From: Phormidesmis priestleyi BC1401
Lineage (GTDB): Bacteria > Cyanobacteriota > Cyanobacteriia > Leptolyngbyales > Leptolyngbyaceae
DNA length: 64,000 bases
Assembly: GCF_001650195.1 (NCBI RefSeq)
Contig: NZ_LXYR01000003.1
Location: 62,001-126,000, forward strand
Direction of reading: 5' to 3'
Part shown: piece by piece, positions 39,772 to 48,744 of the stretch
How positions within the stretch are numbered: the stretch's first letter is position 1
Layout of the letters: each line of letters starts with the position of its first letter
The notes under the pieces: model-generated
The model's input: only the letters and a program-made list of their open reading frames with translations
Database searches by the model: none
Told to the model about the DNA's origin: nothing
Translations under genes and position numbers: made by a program

Positions 39772-42096
39772 ATGGTTCGAGACATTATCAGACCCAAAGA
39801 TATTTCTGACTCAAGCGGTCAGCCTGTTCATCAGTTTGAAGGGCAATTTCCCGCTTCTGCCCCGGCTGCAAACCCAGTTTTTTATCGCACTTATAGCCGC
39901 AAGCTGAGTGACGATCGCCGCGAGTCATGGCAACAAGTCAGTCAACGCACCATTCAAGGCATGACGGATTTGGGACAGTTTACGCCAGAAGAGCGGGCAC
40001 TCGTCGAAAAAATGCAGCAAACCATGCGCTGTTTACCATCAGGGCGTTGGCTTTGGGTCGGCGGCACGGGTTGGATCGAGAAACCCGAAAACTTCTCTGG
40101 TGCCTATAACTGCACAAGCACCAACGTCATTGACTGGAAAGCCTTTGGGCTGATGATGGACTTGGCGATGATGGGCTGCGGCACCGGAGCCGTTCTGGAA
40201 TCTAAATACACAAATCAGCTTCCTGCTGTCCGCAATCACTTAGTCGTAAAGCACGTCAGCGACATTGGCACCGCTTCTGTAGAAAAGCGCCAAGAGAAAA
40301 CGCAGACCACCGTTGACGGAAATCAAGTCACCATCTGCGTAGGGGATAGTCGTCAGGGTTGGGTCGCGTCTTACCAAGGGTTACTAGAACTCTGCACCGA
40401 CGATCGCTTCACCAGTGATGTAGAAGTCATGATCGACCTCAGCCACGTTCGTCCCGCCGGAGAGCGCCTCAAAGGATTTGGCGGCATGGCAAATCCTGTC
40501 CGTCTACCGGGGTTATATGAGCGGTGCGCCAAAATTCTGAATCGCGCGATTGGTCGTCAATTGACCTCGATCGAGTGTTGCTTGCTGATTGATGAAGCCG
40601 CCGCTTGCGTAGTTGCCGGAAACATCCGAAGATCAGCGGGGATGCGTCAAGGCGGCAGCGAAGACACTGAGTTTGCGGGAGCCAAAGAAAATCTGTGGCA
40701 GCAAGACGCTGAAGGCAATTGGAGAATTGACCCCGATCGCGATGCGCTGAGAATGGCAAACCACACTCGCGTCTATCACCATCAGCCCACCGCCCAGGAA
40801 TGTAACGATGCGGTTCGCAAGCAGTTTTATTCAGGTGAGGGTGCGATTCAATATGCGCCAGAGGCGATCGCCCGATCGAACGCCGACATTCTCACCACGG
40901 CTGAGTTAAAAACCGAATTTTTGCAGGCTTATCAGTCGGGTCATGGCAGTCAGTGGATTCAAGCAAACTGTCCACAGATGACCGAGCGAGAATTAGAGCA
41001 TCGGTTAGGACGCTATGGTCTCAATCCTTGTGGTGAAATTTTGGGTGAAGATTTCCACTGCAACTTGGCTGAAGTTCACCTCAATCAGCTTGATCCGTTT
41101 GATCACAAAGAACAGGAAGAGGCGTTTACAGCCGGAGCGTTATCGGTAGCGGCACTGCTGAACCATCAGTTTCAAGAGCCGCGCTATCAATATTCTCGTG
41201 AGCTTGACCCGATCGTCGGAGTCTCCTTCACCGGGTTATTCGACTTTTTCGTAAATGCGTTTGGCGTAGAGTGGCTGCGCTGGTGGGAAGCAGGCAGACC
41301 CGATACGGTCAATGGCTTGGAGTTTAGACAAAAAGAGCAAGATTATCTGACTCGCTGGCGCAGCACCGTGCATCAAGTGGTGTGGGAGTATTGCGATCGC
41401 CACAACATCAAGCGTCCAAACCGCTGCACGACCGTTCAACCTGCGGGCACCAAGTCGCTGCTGACGGGTGCGAGTCCTGGGTGGCATCCGCCCAAAGCCC
41501 AACGCTTCATTCGGCGGATTACGTTCCGCAAGAACGATCCCGTTGCGATGGCGTGTTTAGACTACGGGTATAGCATTGTGCCGTCGCAGTCTGACAAAGA
41601 CGACACGGGAAACTTGCTCAACGATCCGTTTGATCCTCGCTGTACTGAATGGCTGGTTGAGATTCCGGTTGAGGTGCCTTGGGCAGTGTTGCCAGGAGCC
41701 GATCGGGTGGAGATCGAGAAGTTCTCTGCGGTGGCTCAGATGGATTTCTATATGCAGGTGCAGCGGTTCTACACGACGCATAATACGAGTGCGACGATCG
41801 AGCTTCGTGAAGACGAGATCGATGGGTTGGCAGCGCGGATTTATAGCGCGATCGAGCACAACGAAGGCTATATCAGTGCGGCGTTGCTGGCTCGATTTGA
41901 TGCACCTTTTCCACGGTTGCCGTTTGAGAAGATCGATCGCGAAACCTATGAGCGGCTTCAGCAGGAAGTCAAAGTCCGTCAAAAGACCTCAGACTTTTAT
42001 GCGGCGCTGACTCGCTACGATTCGGGTGAGGTGGCGGCTGAAGGTCCCGCAGGGTGCGACAGCGACAAGTGCATGATGCCTGAGAAAAAAGGCTAA
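39772..42096 (+). CDS. nrdJ: Adenosylcobalamin-dependent ribonucleoside-triphosphate reductase
   Basis: 774 residues, a monomeric class II reductase of the Lactobacillus leichmannii RTPR type. The radical-site motif NPCGE holds N418, C420 and E422. The disulfide pair is C114 (AYNCTSTN) with C430 (FHCNLAEV), and the C-terminal shuttle cysteines are C762 and C767 in GCDSDKC. All key residues are in place, and there is no intein, unlike some cyanobacterial nrdJ genes. It makes dNTPs from NTPs using coenzyme B12. ATG is preceded by CGGAG. Confidence 0.96.
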   Translation: MVRDIIRPKDISDSSGQPVHQFEGQFPASAPAANPVFYRTYSRKLSDDRRESWQQVSQRTIQGMTDLGQFTPEERALVEKMQQTMRCLPSGRWLWVGGTGWIEKPENFSGAYNCTSTNVIDWKAFGLMMDLAMMGCGTGAVLESKYTNQLPAVRNHLVVKHVSDIGTASVEKRQEKTQTTVDGNQVTICVGDSRQGWVASYQGLLELCTDDRFTSDVEVMIDLSHVRPAGERLKGFGGMANPVRLPGLYERCAKILNRAIGRQLTSIECCLLIDEAAACVVAGNIRRSAGMRQGGSEDTEFAGAKENLWQQDAEGNWRIDPDRDALRMANHTRVYHHQPTAQECNDAVRKQFYSGEGAIQYAPEAIARSNADILTTAELKTEFLQAYQSGHGSQWIQANCPQMTERELEHRLGRYGLNPCGEILGEDFHCNLAEVHLNQLDPFDHKEQEEAFTAGALSVAALLNHQFQEPRYQYSRELDPIVGVSFTGLFDFFVNAFGVEWLRWWEAGRPDTVNGLEFRQKEQDYLTRWRSTVHQVVWEYCDRHNIKRPNRCTTVQPAGTKSLLTGASPGWHPPKAQRFIRRITFRKNDPVAMACLDYGYSIVPSQSDKDDTGNLLNDPFDPRCTEWLVEIPVEVPWAVLPGADRVEIEKFSAVAQMDFYMQVQRFYTTHNTSATIELREDEIDGLAARIYSAIEHNEGYISAALLARFDAPFPRLPFEKIDRETYERLQQEVKVRQKTSDFYAALTRYDSGEVAAEGPAGCDSDKCMMPEKKG

Positions 42097-42107
42097 GTTG
42101 ACGCAAT

Positions 42108-42139
42108 GAAGTACCCCATCTAAAACAGCGGGGTACTTC
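42108..42139 (+). terminator. nrdJ terminator hairpin
   Basis: GAAGTACCCC (42108-42117) pairs perfectly with GGGGTACTTC (42130-42139), followed by GTTTAG, 11 bases after the nrdJ stop. Confidence 0.75.
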
Positions 42140-42215
42140 GTTTAGTAAAATCAAGCGGCAGATAGCCTTGAACGCAACACAAACAGACTTTCGATATATT
42201 CATTTAAATTGAATA

Positions 42216-43142
42216 ATGCACGAATCTAATGTACTGACGCACGGATCTAACGCACTTCGGAGACTGGAAGAACTGCTTACCGAAGCAGTTACTAATGGAG
42301 ATGGGAATGAACTATCGGGACTTATTTTGTTGAGAGCAATGAAGCTTAGTGAGCAGCCACAAAATATTGTGGACTTTTACGAGCTTTTGAGTAAGGCTGA
42401 GGAAGAAGCAAAAAGTATAAGAAATAAAACAAAGATCGATAGGTACATTCAGACACTAGAAGAACTGCATAAAGTTTTTGTTGTTAGCCATATATGGAGC
42501 ACACAATGGGCTATTTTTGCTGGTCAAATTAACAACAATATTCTTAATACATTGGATTCCCTAGCGGATCTTTTTGATAAGCAAAATCCTGCAATATTTC
42601 TAGACCAAGAATTTCTAGAGAAACTCAAAGATGAATTTAGTGATCTTTTGACTAAAATCCTCGAATCTGATTTGTCTAGAGACTTAAAGATATTTTTGAG
42701 AGAGCGAATTGAAGATATTCTGAGAGCAATACGTAGATACCCCATAGACGGAACTGAAGGATTGGAAAAGGCTACTAAATCATTCGTGAGTGATTTAGCC
42801 ATGACAGAGCATAGTCTTCAGGAGAAGGACAAGGATGCTCCCATCTACAGGAGAGTTAAAGCATTTGTGCTCAGCTCGATTATGTATACCGCTCCTATCA
42901 TTGGAGCTATTCCTGATATTGATGGTTATTGGAGACCTAAGTTTGAGGAGTTAGTTGCAGGTCATGAAAAGGTCGAGAAGATCCTTTGTGAATCACCAAA
43001 TATTCAAGAAGCTTTTGAAAAGTCTTCCAAGATATTTGATAGGCAACCACAGAAGATCATCACAGGTAATAGAGAGCCGAAAGCCCTTCCTGCTTCCAAG
43101 CAAGAGCTAGAAACTAATACAAACAATAAAAGTAATCCATAA
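42216..43142 (+). CDS. Unknown helical protein, AT-rich
   Basis: 308 residues. I do not recognise it. It is almost entirely helical, acidic in the middle, with a hydrophobic stretch at about 216-233 (AFVLSSIMYTAPIIGAIP), perhaps membrane-associated. The C-terminus is a low-complexity, Asn/Thr/Lys-rich tail. The DNA is richer in A and T than its neighbours. It is followed by toxin-antitoxin genes, so it may belong to an acquired island; a defence role is only a guess. Confidence 0.65.
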   Translation: MHESNVLTHGSNALRRLEELLTEAVTNGDGNELSGLILLRAMKLSEQPQNIVDFYELLSKAEEEAKSIRNKTKIDRYIQTLEELHKVFVVSHIWSTQWAIFAGQINNNILNTLDSLADLFDKQNPAIFLDQEFLEKLKDEFSDLLTKILESDLSRDLKIFLRERIEDILRAIRRYPIDGTEGLEKATKSFVSDLAMTEHSLQEKDKDAPIYRRVKAFVLSSIMYTAPIIGAIPDIDGYWRPKFEELVAGHEKVEKILCESPNIQEAFEKSSKIFDRQPQKIITGNREPKALPASKQELETNTNNKSNP

Positions 43143-43169
43143 CCTTTAATTGTGTTGTCAGGCAGTGCC

Positions 43170-43520
43170 TCAAAGGGGGAGCTTTGCAATGCGATCGACC
43201 CACTCTTCTGCACTAGAAGCCGCCCAAATCAGCAATAGTTCGTCGATAATCACTTCGATCGTTACCTTCCTAGAGACAATGATCACGCCTGAGCTTTGAT
43301 TGCTGGTGATGAAGTCAGCAAACTCTAATGGCATTGTTTTCTGATCGTGACTCACAAGAATGCGCGCTTGTTGTGCTGCGATCGCCAAAACTTCTGCATC
43401 TTTAACACCATCTAACCCAGCAGCAAAGGCAGTTTGAAATTCTATTTTAGGTTCTCGTCGTAAAACCCCTGTGACGATCGCTTGATTCAAATCAGCATCA
43501 GCTTGATAGCGAACATTCAC
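43170..43520 (-). CDS. DUF5615 PIN-like toxin
   Basis: 116 residues. MNVRYQADADLNQAIVTGVLRREP, DAEVLAIAAQQARILVSHDQKTMP and FADFITSNQSSGVIIVS match the DUF5615 PIN-like fold, with acidic residues at D8, D10, and D59 of SHDQ. It overlaps the DUF433 gene by 4 bases, a typical toxin second in a type II pair. Confidence 0.85.
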   Translation of the reverse strand: MNVRYQADADLNQAIVTGVLRREPKIEFQTAFAAGLDGVKDAEVLAIAAQQARILVSHDQKTMPLEFADFITSNQSSGVIIVSRKVTIEVIIDELLLIWAASSAEEWVDRIAKLPL

Positions 43521-43846
43521 GACTTCACCTGCTGTTTCCTAGCTTTAGCAGCGATGAGTTTGTTGTATAAAGCAGGATCAGTTGATTGCAACGGCTGAGG
43601 CGTAGCATTAAATTCGGCTTCCTCAGCTTCCAGGTAAGCATCGATTTCGGCACGATTGGCTAGATAGAACGCGATCGCTCCATAAACTTGTTCTAGGGTC
43701 AGCAACGGAAAAGACTGAACGATAGTTTCAGGGGATGATCCATCTCGAAACGCATACACAATAGAGTCAAGAGAAATCCGAGTTCCTTCAACCCAATAAG
43801 CCTCGTTGCGATGCTCTACATAAGATTTAGCTGAAACAACTGTCAT
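43517..43846 (-). CDS. DUF433 antitoxin
   Basis: 109 residues. The DUF433 helix-turn-helix core includes YWVEGTRISLDSIVYAFRDGSSPETIVQSFPLLTLEQVYGAIAFYL. It is the first gene of a DUF433/DUF5615 pair (VapB45-like). The tail carries basic KARKQQVKS. Confidence 0.85.
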   Translation of the reverse strand: MTVVSAKSYVEHRNEAYWVEGTRISLDSIVYAFRDGSSPETIVQSFPLLTLEQVYGAIAFYLANRAEIDAYLEAEEAEFNATPQPLQSTDPALYNKLIAAKARKQQVKS

Positions 43847-44046
43847 ACATTTGTTTTGGCTCTACACACCTTTAATCGTAAACGGATATCGAATCTGTGC
43901 CCGATCGCTCACAACTCCTTCGAGATCACTTCGCTATAGAATTCTGCGGTTCTAGCGCTTGGAGGAAGGGTAAATTCTAAGAAAAGAGCTAATCTAAGGT
44001 CAGATTTCCCACCTGACAAACCTTTTCTATCCTAAAAGGCAAAACT

Positions 44047-44301
44047 ATGCAGACGGTTCAAATCCAGCTTCCTGACACGGTTTTCTCTGCGCTTCGCAAG
44101 GCTCCCGATGAATTTGTTCAGGAAATGCGAATCGCGGCGGCTGTCAAATGGTACGAATTAGGTGAAGTCTCTCAGGGCAAAGCTGCCGAGGTCGCTGGCT
44201 TATCTCGCTCAGACTTTATCTCCGCCCTCACTCGCTACAAAGTCTCTGTCCTGCAATACACCGATGAAGAACTCGCTCAGGAGTTATTGAATGCCGATTG
44301 A
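44047..44301 (+). CDS. UPF0175 antitoxin
   Basis: 84 residues. QTVQIQLPDTVFSALRKAPDEFVQEMRIAAAVKWYELGEVSQGKAAEVAGLSR is the UPF0175 domain, a helix-turn-helix found beside DUF3368 toxins. Its last 11 bases overlap the start of the disrupted DUF3368 gene. Confidence 0.88.
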   Translation: MQTVQIQLPDTVFSALRKAPDEFVQEMRIAAAVKWYELGEVSQGKAAEVAGLSRSDFISALTRYKVSVLQYTDEELAQELLNAD

Positions 44302-44908
44302 TCGAGTTGTCATTAACGCTTCTCCATTAATTGTGTTGTTCAAAAGTAGTCAAGCTGACCTATTGCCGCAACTATTTAACGAAATCTTGGTTCCTCAATC
44401 CGTTTGGGAAGAAGTGACCCTTTCCCAAAGCGATATTGCCTCTCAACAATTACCCAACGCTCCTTGGGCAAGGCAGATGGAGGTTGCTATTCATCCCTCG
44501 ATCCAATACTCCGGACATTTTTTGAGGCAGAGGCTGAAACCCGCATTCCACCGTTGGTATTTGCCTCAGTGATGATGCTGAAACCCGCATTCCACCATTG
44601 GCGATTTAAAATTGTCCGGACTGTTGTCGATCGCGACCTGGGATTTAGGTGCAGGTGAATCCACCGCTTTGAGCTTTGCCCTGAAAAATCCAAGCTATCG
44701 TGCAATGGTGGATGACACCGCCGCAAGACGCTGTGCCCAGACTTTGGGGATCTCAACATTGGGCACCGGGGGCGCGATCGTACTCGCAAAACAACGCGGC
44801 TTAATCGAATCGGTGGGCAATCGCTTACAACTCCTTCGAGATTCAGGATTATGGCTTTCGGAAGAAGTTTTTAACTTACTGAAGCAGAAAGCAGACGAAG
44901 GAGCGTAA
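44291..44908 (+). pseudogene. DUF3368 PIN-like toxin disrupted by miniature element
   Basis: The 5' part encodes MPIDRVVINASPLIVLFKSS through VAIHPSI, and the 3' part IATWDLGAGESTALSFAL through LLKQKADEGA. They are the two halves of a DUF3368 PIN-like toxin. Removing 129 bp (one target copy plus the element) rejoins the halves as HPSIATWDLG in frame, giving 162 residues, the family length. Two in-frame stops (TGATGA at 44570) inside the element end translation early. A TTG at 44612 could in principle start the 3' half alone. Confidence 0.85.
44498..44632. mobile_element. 123-bp miniature element with 6-bp target duplication
   Basis: Element at 44504-44626, with related ends CAATACTCCGGACATTTT and (reverse complement) CAACAGTCCGGACAATTT. 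The direct repeat TCGATC flanks it (44498-44503 and 44627-44632). Inside are two 25-bp direct repeats starting GCTGAAACCCGCATTCC (44533-44557 and 44577-44601) with one difference, and the pair TGAGGCA/TGCCTCA. It has no transposase, so it is a MITE-like element moved in trans. Confidence 0.85.
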
Positions 44909-44937
44909 GCACAGCAGGCTGGCAGAAATCGAGAGAT

Positions 44938-45771
44938 TTAACTCGCGCTCGTTACCTGCTGAACCAAATCCATCACTTGACTACGACTGAGCTTTTCAGA
45001 GCCGTGCAGCATCGCATCTAGCGTGGCATGACCCAACATTAAAATAATCTGACAAAAATCAGACGCAGGACTGCCCACTGGCAGCGACGCAGTGTAAGCA
45101 TCCGCTAACTGAATGTTGCGACGAGCGTAGGTTTGCACATCATCATTCGTCCAACCGTGGGGATAAAACGTGACCCCACGAGTCAAGTCCTCGCCGTGAT
45201 TGCGGAGAATGTTGACCGCTTGCAGCCCCCGACCAAAGCCGATCGCTTCCGTCCGATCAGTCTGAGTGCCGTCATACCAACCCCACAGATCTGAGAGCAG
45301 CAGACCCACCGATCCGGCAACGCTGAAGGTATAGCGATCGAGATCTGTCTCGGTCTGAATCGTCCAATTGCAGTCCGCCCAGTGTGCCATGCGATCTGAC
45401 ATTGCAGCCGTCGATTCCCAAATGCGAGGCGCGATATCAGTCGGAGCCAGGGTTGCCCATTCGCCAATTCTCAGCGAGACTTCGGGGAGTTGCTCGGCAT
45501 ATTCGCCAAACGCTGGAGCAAAATCGCCGTCTTTAAACCCAGTCACACCGGACTGTAGAATCAAGCTGATTTCCCTTAAAATCTTGGCTTTAACGGCGTT
45601 TTCTAGCTGGGGATCATCTTCGATTTCGTCGATCGCTCTCATGCACAGATAAGCAGACGAAACCGCTTCCTGCAAACCCGATGGCAGCCGACTAATGGGA
45701 ATATAGAAGGTTCGACTCGTTTCTTTAAGAATCTCTAATGCGTCTTTACGTAGGTTCATGCTTGTGTTCAC
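44938..45771 (-). CDS. Squalene/phytoene synthase family protein
   Basis: 277 residues. The first aspartate-rich motif is DEIEDD at about residues 48-53 and the second is NILRNHGED at about 191-199, which bind the two prenyl diphosphates via Mg2+. It lacks the usual CrtB sequence context, such as YCRRTDE, and looks closer to squalene synthase-like proteins. The product is a C30 or C40 head-to-head terpene; which one cannot be told from sequence. Confidence 0.85.
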   Translation of the reverse strand: MNTSMNLRKDALEILKETSRTFYIPISRLPSGLQEAVSSAYLCMRAIDEIEDDPQLENAVKAKILREISLILQSGVTGFKDGDFAPAFGEYAEQLPEVSLRIGEWATLAPTDIAPRIWESTAAMSDRMAHWADCNWTIQTETDLDRYTFSVAGSVGLLLSDLWGWYDGTQTDRTEAIGFGRGLQAVNILRNHGEDLTRGVTFYPHGWTNDDVQTYARRNIQLADAYTASLPVGSPASDFCQIILMLGHATLDAMLHGSEKLSRSQVMDLVQQVTSAS

Positions 45772-45890
45772 TCCTCTCCGAAACCTTTATACCAGGTTGT
45801 GATTTAAAAAGGCGATTTCCTCTGACAAAGCGTGTTTTCTAGGCACATCATCCAGTAAGCTTCTAAATCGCCTTGCCGAGAGTTTTTATC

Positions 45891-46343
45891 ATGAATTATT
45901 GGCTGATGAAATCTGAACCAGATGTTTATGGAATCAGGGATCTGAAGCGCGATCGACAGACGATTTGGGATGGAGTGCGAAATTATCAGGCGCGAAATTT
46001 CTTGCGCTCAATGCAGCCAGGGGATCTCGTCTTTTTTTATCACTCAAATGTCGTTCCTCCCGGCATTGCGGGTTTGATGAAAGTGGTCGAATCAAACATT
46101 GCTGACCCAACCCAATTTGATTTCGCTAGCCGCTATTACGATGTTAAGTCTACAAAAGAGTCGCCCCGATGGCAGACAGTCTGTGTTGAATTTGTCGAAG
46201 AACTGTCCACTTTAGTTTCCCTGGATACGTTACGATCGCAGTTCTCGCCCGATGACCTGCTCGTCGTTAGACCGGGCAATCGCCTTTCGGTGATGCCAAT
46301 TAACCCCGAAGTGGCGCAAAAAATTCTAGTCTTAGCCAGATGA
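45891..46343 (+). CDS. EVE domain protein
   Basis: 150 residues from ATG 45891 (MNYWLMKSEPDVYG). The EVE/PUA-like fold shows WDGVRNYQARNFLRSMQPGDLVFFYHSN, PPGIAGLMKVVE and DLLVVRPGNRLSVMPI. EVE domains read modified bases in DNA or RNA. The element at 46348 starts 4 bp after its stop. Confidence 0.9.
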   Translation: MNYWLMKSEPDVYGIRDLKRDRQTIWDGVRNYQARNFLRSMQPGDLVFFYHSNVVPPGIAGLMKVVESNIADPTQFDFASRYYDVKSTKESPRWQTVCVEFVEELSTLVSLDTLRSQFSPDDLLVVRPGNRLSVMPINPEVAQKILVLAR

Positions 46344-46347
46344 TGCA

Positions 46348-46578
46348 TTAACTTAGATCTTGCACCAGTCTATTCGCTGCGGTTCTGTCCCGCCCGTGAA
46401 TGGAATTCCGGGCTAGCCTTGCGAAGTCCGTTGAAACGGACTGAATACCTCAAACCCTCTTGCAGTCCCTTCAGTGGACTTCGCACCGTTAGACCGTGAT
46501 TTTCAATCACGGGCGGGTCTGAGCCAAAAACGACCCGATCGAACGGGGCTGATTGAGTGGGTGCAAGATCTCAGTTAA
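46348..46578. mobile_element. 231-bp MITE with 19-bp ends and nested hairpins
   Basis: Ends TTAACTTAGATCTTGCACC and (reverse complement) TTAACTGAGATCTTGCACC, one mismatch. The outermost TTAA on each side may be the target duplication. Inside, CCCGCCCGTGA pairs with TCACGGGCGGG, and two more hairpins use AGTCCGTT/AACGGACT and AGTCC/GGACT. No coding potential. It fills most of the 386-bp gap between the EVE gene and typA. Confidence 0.8.
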
Positions 46579-46729
46579 AGTCACATCTCTGACCCATCCC
46601 CTATTTAAGGAACCGCTAAGATAGAATCATTAAAGCTTCTTTACTATTTCCGACGCAGGTGCTAAACCGTGATAGCGATCGAAGCCTCCTAACCCCACAG
46701 TCCTAATCCTTTTCACTGGAACCTTTTCT

Positions 46730-48526
46730 ATGACTATCCCGATTCGCAACGTTGCTATCATTGCTCACGTTGACCACGGCAAAACGACGCTCGTGGATGC
46801 GCTGCTCAAACAATCTGGGACGTTCCGAGAAGGGGAAACGGTTCCAGATTGCGTCATGGACTCGAACGAACTTGAACGCGAACGTGGCATCACAATTCTG
46901 TCTAAAAATACGGCAGTTCACTACAAAGAGACGCTGATCAATATTGTCGATACGCCGGGGCACGCAGACTTTGGCGGTGAAGTCGAGCGCGTGTTGGGCA
47001 TGGTCGATGGCTGTCTGCTGATTGTCGATGCCAACGAAGGTCCGATGCCTCAAACGCGCTTTGTGCTGAAGAAAGCACTAGAGAAAGGACTGCGCCCGAT
47101 CGTCTTCATCAACAAGATCGATCGTGTTCGCGCCAACCCTCACGTTGCTGTTGACAAAGTATTAGATCTCTTTTTAGAACTCGGTGCTGACGATGCTCAG
47201 TGCGAGTTCCCTTATTTGTTTGGGTCGGGTATGGCAGGATATGCCAAAGAAACCCTGGAAGAAGAGACCTCTGATATGCAGGCGCTCTTTAATGCGATTC
47301 TGCGCCACGTTCCGCCTCCCATTGGTGACGCAACCAAGCCGCTACAGCTACAAGTCACGACGATAGATTACTCTGATTATCTGGGTCGCATCGTCATCGG
47401 CAAAATTCATAACGGCACGATTCGCGTCGGTCAACAAGCGGCGATCGTCACCGACACAGGCGCGATCGTCAAATCTAAAATCTCGAAGCTGATGGGCTTT
47501 GAAGGTCTAAAGCGCATCGACATCGAAGAAGCTACGGCTGGAAACCTGGTCGCGGTTGCCGGATTTGCGAACGCCAACATTGGCGAAACGATCACCGATC
47601 CCAACGATCCCCAAGCGTTGCCGTTGATCAAAGTAGACGAACCCACGTTGCAGATGACCTTCTCAGTCAACGATTCGCCGTTTGCGGGTCAAGAAGGTGA
47701 TTTTGTCACATCGAGACAGTTGCGCGATCGTTTGTTCCGTGAGCTAGAAACCAACGTTGCTCTCCGCATCGAAGAAACCGAGTCTCCCGACAAACTGGCG
47801 GTTTCGGGTCGGGGTGAACTGCACCTTGGCATCTTGATCGAAACTATGCGTCGAGAAGGCTATGAGTTTCAAGTTTCCCAGCCTCAAGTCATCTATCGCG
47901 AAGTCAGCGGTCAGCCCTGCGAACCGTTTGAAACGCTCGTGCTAGACGTGCCTGAAGAAGCGGTCGGCGGCTGTATTGAGCGGTTGGGTCAGCGCAAGGG
48001 CGAGATGCAGGATATGCAGGTCGGCACCACCTCACGCACTCAGCTAGAATTTGTGATTCCAGCGCGGGGTTTGATTGGCTTCCGAGGCGAGTTTATGCGA
48101 ATGACTCGCGGTGCGGGGATCATGAACCACAGCTTCCTCGATTACCGTCCAATTAGCGGCGAAATCGAGACGCGACGCAACGGTGTGCTGATTTCCTTTG
48201 AGGAAGGCGTTGCCACATTCTACGCGATGCAAAACGCAGAGGATCGCGGAGTCTTCTTCATCAGACCTGGCGTTAAAGTCTATCGGGGCATGGTTCTCGG
48301 TGAGCATAACCGTCAACAAGACTTAGAGTTAAACGTCTGCAAAGCGAAACAGTTGACCAACCACCGGGCTTCTGGCGGTGAAGAACTGGTGCAGTTAAAA
48401 GAACCGATCGACATGAGCCTCGAAAGAGCGCTGGAGTATATCGGCTCGGACGAACTTCTCGAAGTCACACCCAAGTCGATCCGGTTACGGAAGGTGGCGA
48501 AGGCGAAGAAACTCGCGAAGAAATAA
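46730..48526 (+). CDS. typA: Ribosome-binding GTPase TypA/BipA
   Basis: 598 residues. GTPase motifs: G1 AHVDHGKTT at residues 12-20, ERGITI, G3 DTPGHADF, G4 NKID. The BipA-specific C-terminus [16 protein letters not shown] and [16 protein letters not shown] is present. It acts in late 50S assembly and stress adaptation. Confidence 0.97.
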   Translation: MTIPIRNVAIIAHVDHGKTTLVDALLKQSGTFREGETVPDCVMDSNELERERGITILSKNTAVHYKETLINIVDTPGHADFGGEVERVLGMVDGCLLIVDANEGPMPQTRFVLKKALEKGLRPIVFINKIDRVRANPHVAVDKVLDLFLELGADDAQCEFPYLFGSGMAGYAKETLEEETSDMQALFNAILRHVPPPIGDATKPLQLQVTTIDYSDYLGRIVIGKIHNGTIRVGQQAAIVTDTGAIVKSKISKLMGFEGLKRIDIEEATAGNLVAVAGFANANIGETITDPNDPQALPLIKVDEPTLQMTFSVNDSPFAGQEGDFVTSRQLRDRLFRELETNVALRIEETESPDKLAVSGRGELHLGILIETMRREGYEFQVSQPQVIYREVSGQPCEPFETLVLDVPEEAVGGCIERLGQRKGEMQDMQVGTTSRTQLEFVIPARGLIGFRGEFMRMTRGAGIMNHSFLDYRPISGEIETRRNGVLISFEEGVATFYAMQNAEDRGVFFIRPGVKVYRGMVLGEHNRQQDLELNVCKAKQLTNHRASGGEELVQLKEPIDMSLERALEYIGSDELLEVTPKSIRLRKVAKAKKLAKK

Positions 48527-48582
48527 GAATAGGGATTACATAAATCCCTATTCAAAAGGGGCGTACTCGATACGCCCCTTTT
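48527..48582 (+). terminator. Two tandem terminator hairpins after typA
   Basis: Hairpin 1 pairs GAATAGGGATT (48527-48537) with AATCCCTATTC (48543-48553). Hairpin 2 pairs AAAAGGGGCGTA with TACGCCCCTTTT (48554-48582), with its T-run in the stem. Both follow the typA stop directly; the second stem can work in both directions. Confidence 0.85.
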
Positions 48583-48589
48583 GATTGAC

Positions 48590-48727
48590 TAAACTTCTTG
48601 CAGAAGTCCGAAGATGCCCTCATCCCCAACCCTTCTCCGTGGGGAGAAGGGAGCCAGACTTCAAAATCCCTCTCCCAGATGTGGGAGAGGGATTTAGGGT
48701 GAAGCAGAGACTTTTGCAAGAGGTCTA
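48590..48727. mobile_element. TA-flanked MITE family A, copy 2
   Basis: 134-bp element at 48592-48725, ends AACTTCTTGCAGAAGTC and (reverse complement) GACCTCTTGCAAAAGTC, TA on each side. The interior is closely similar to copy 1 at 37847. It lies between the typA terminator and the convergent pilT-like gene. Confidence 0.85.
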
Positions 48728-48744
48728 CTGAATGTTTCGCGGAT

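Noticed and set aside
44047-44080. GGTTCAAATCC resembling a tRNA T-arm
   Set aside because: It is inside the UPF0175 coding sequence and no cloverleaf can be drawn around it.
44612-44908. Separate 98-residue gene after the miniature element
   Set aside because: Its frame and sequence continue the DUF3368 toxin once the inserted 129 bp are removed; the TTG start lies within the element.
46344-46729. Possible structured non-coding RNA between the EVE gene and typA
   Set aside because: The folding is explained better by a MITE with 19-bp ends; no known RNA family motif is visible.
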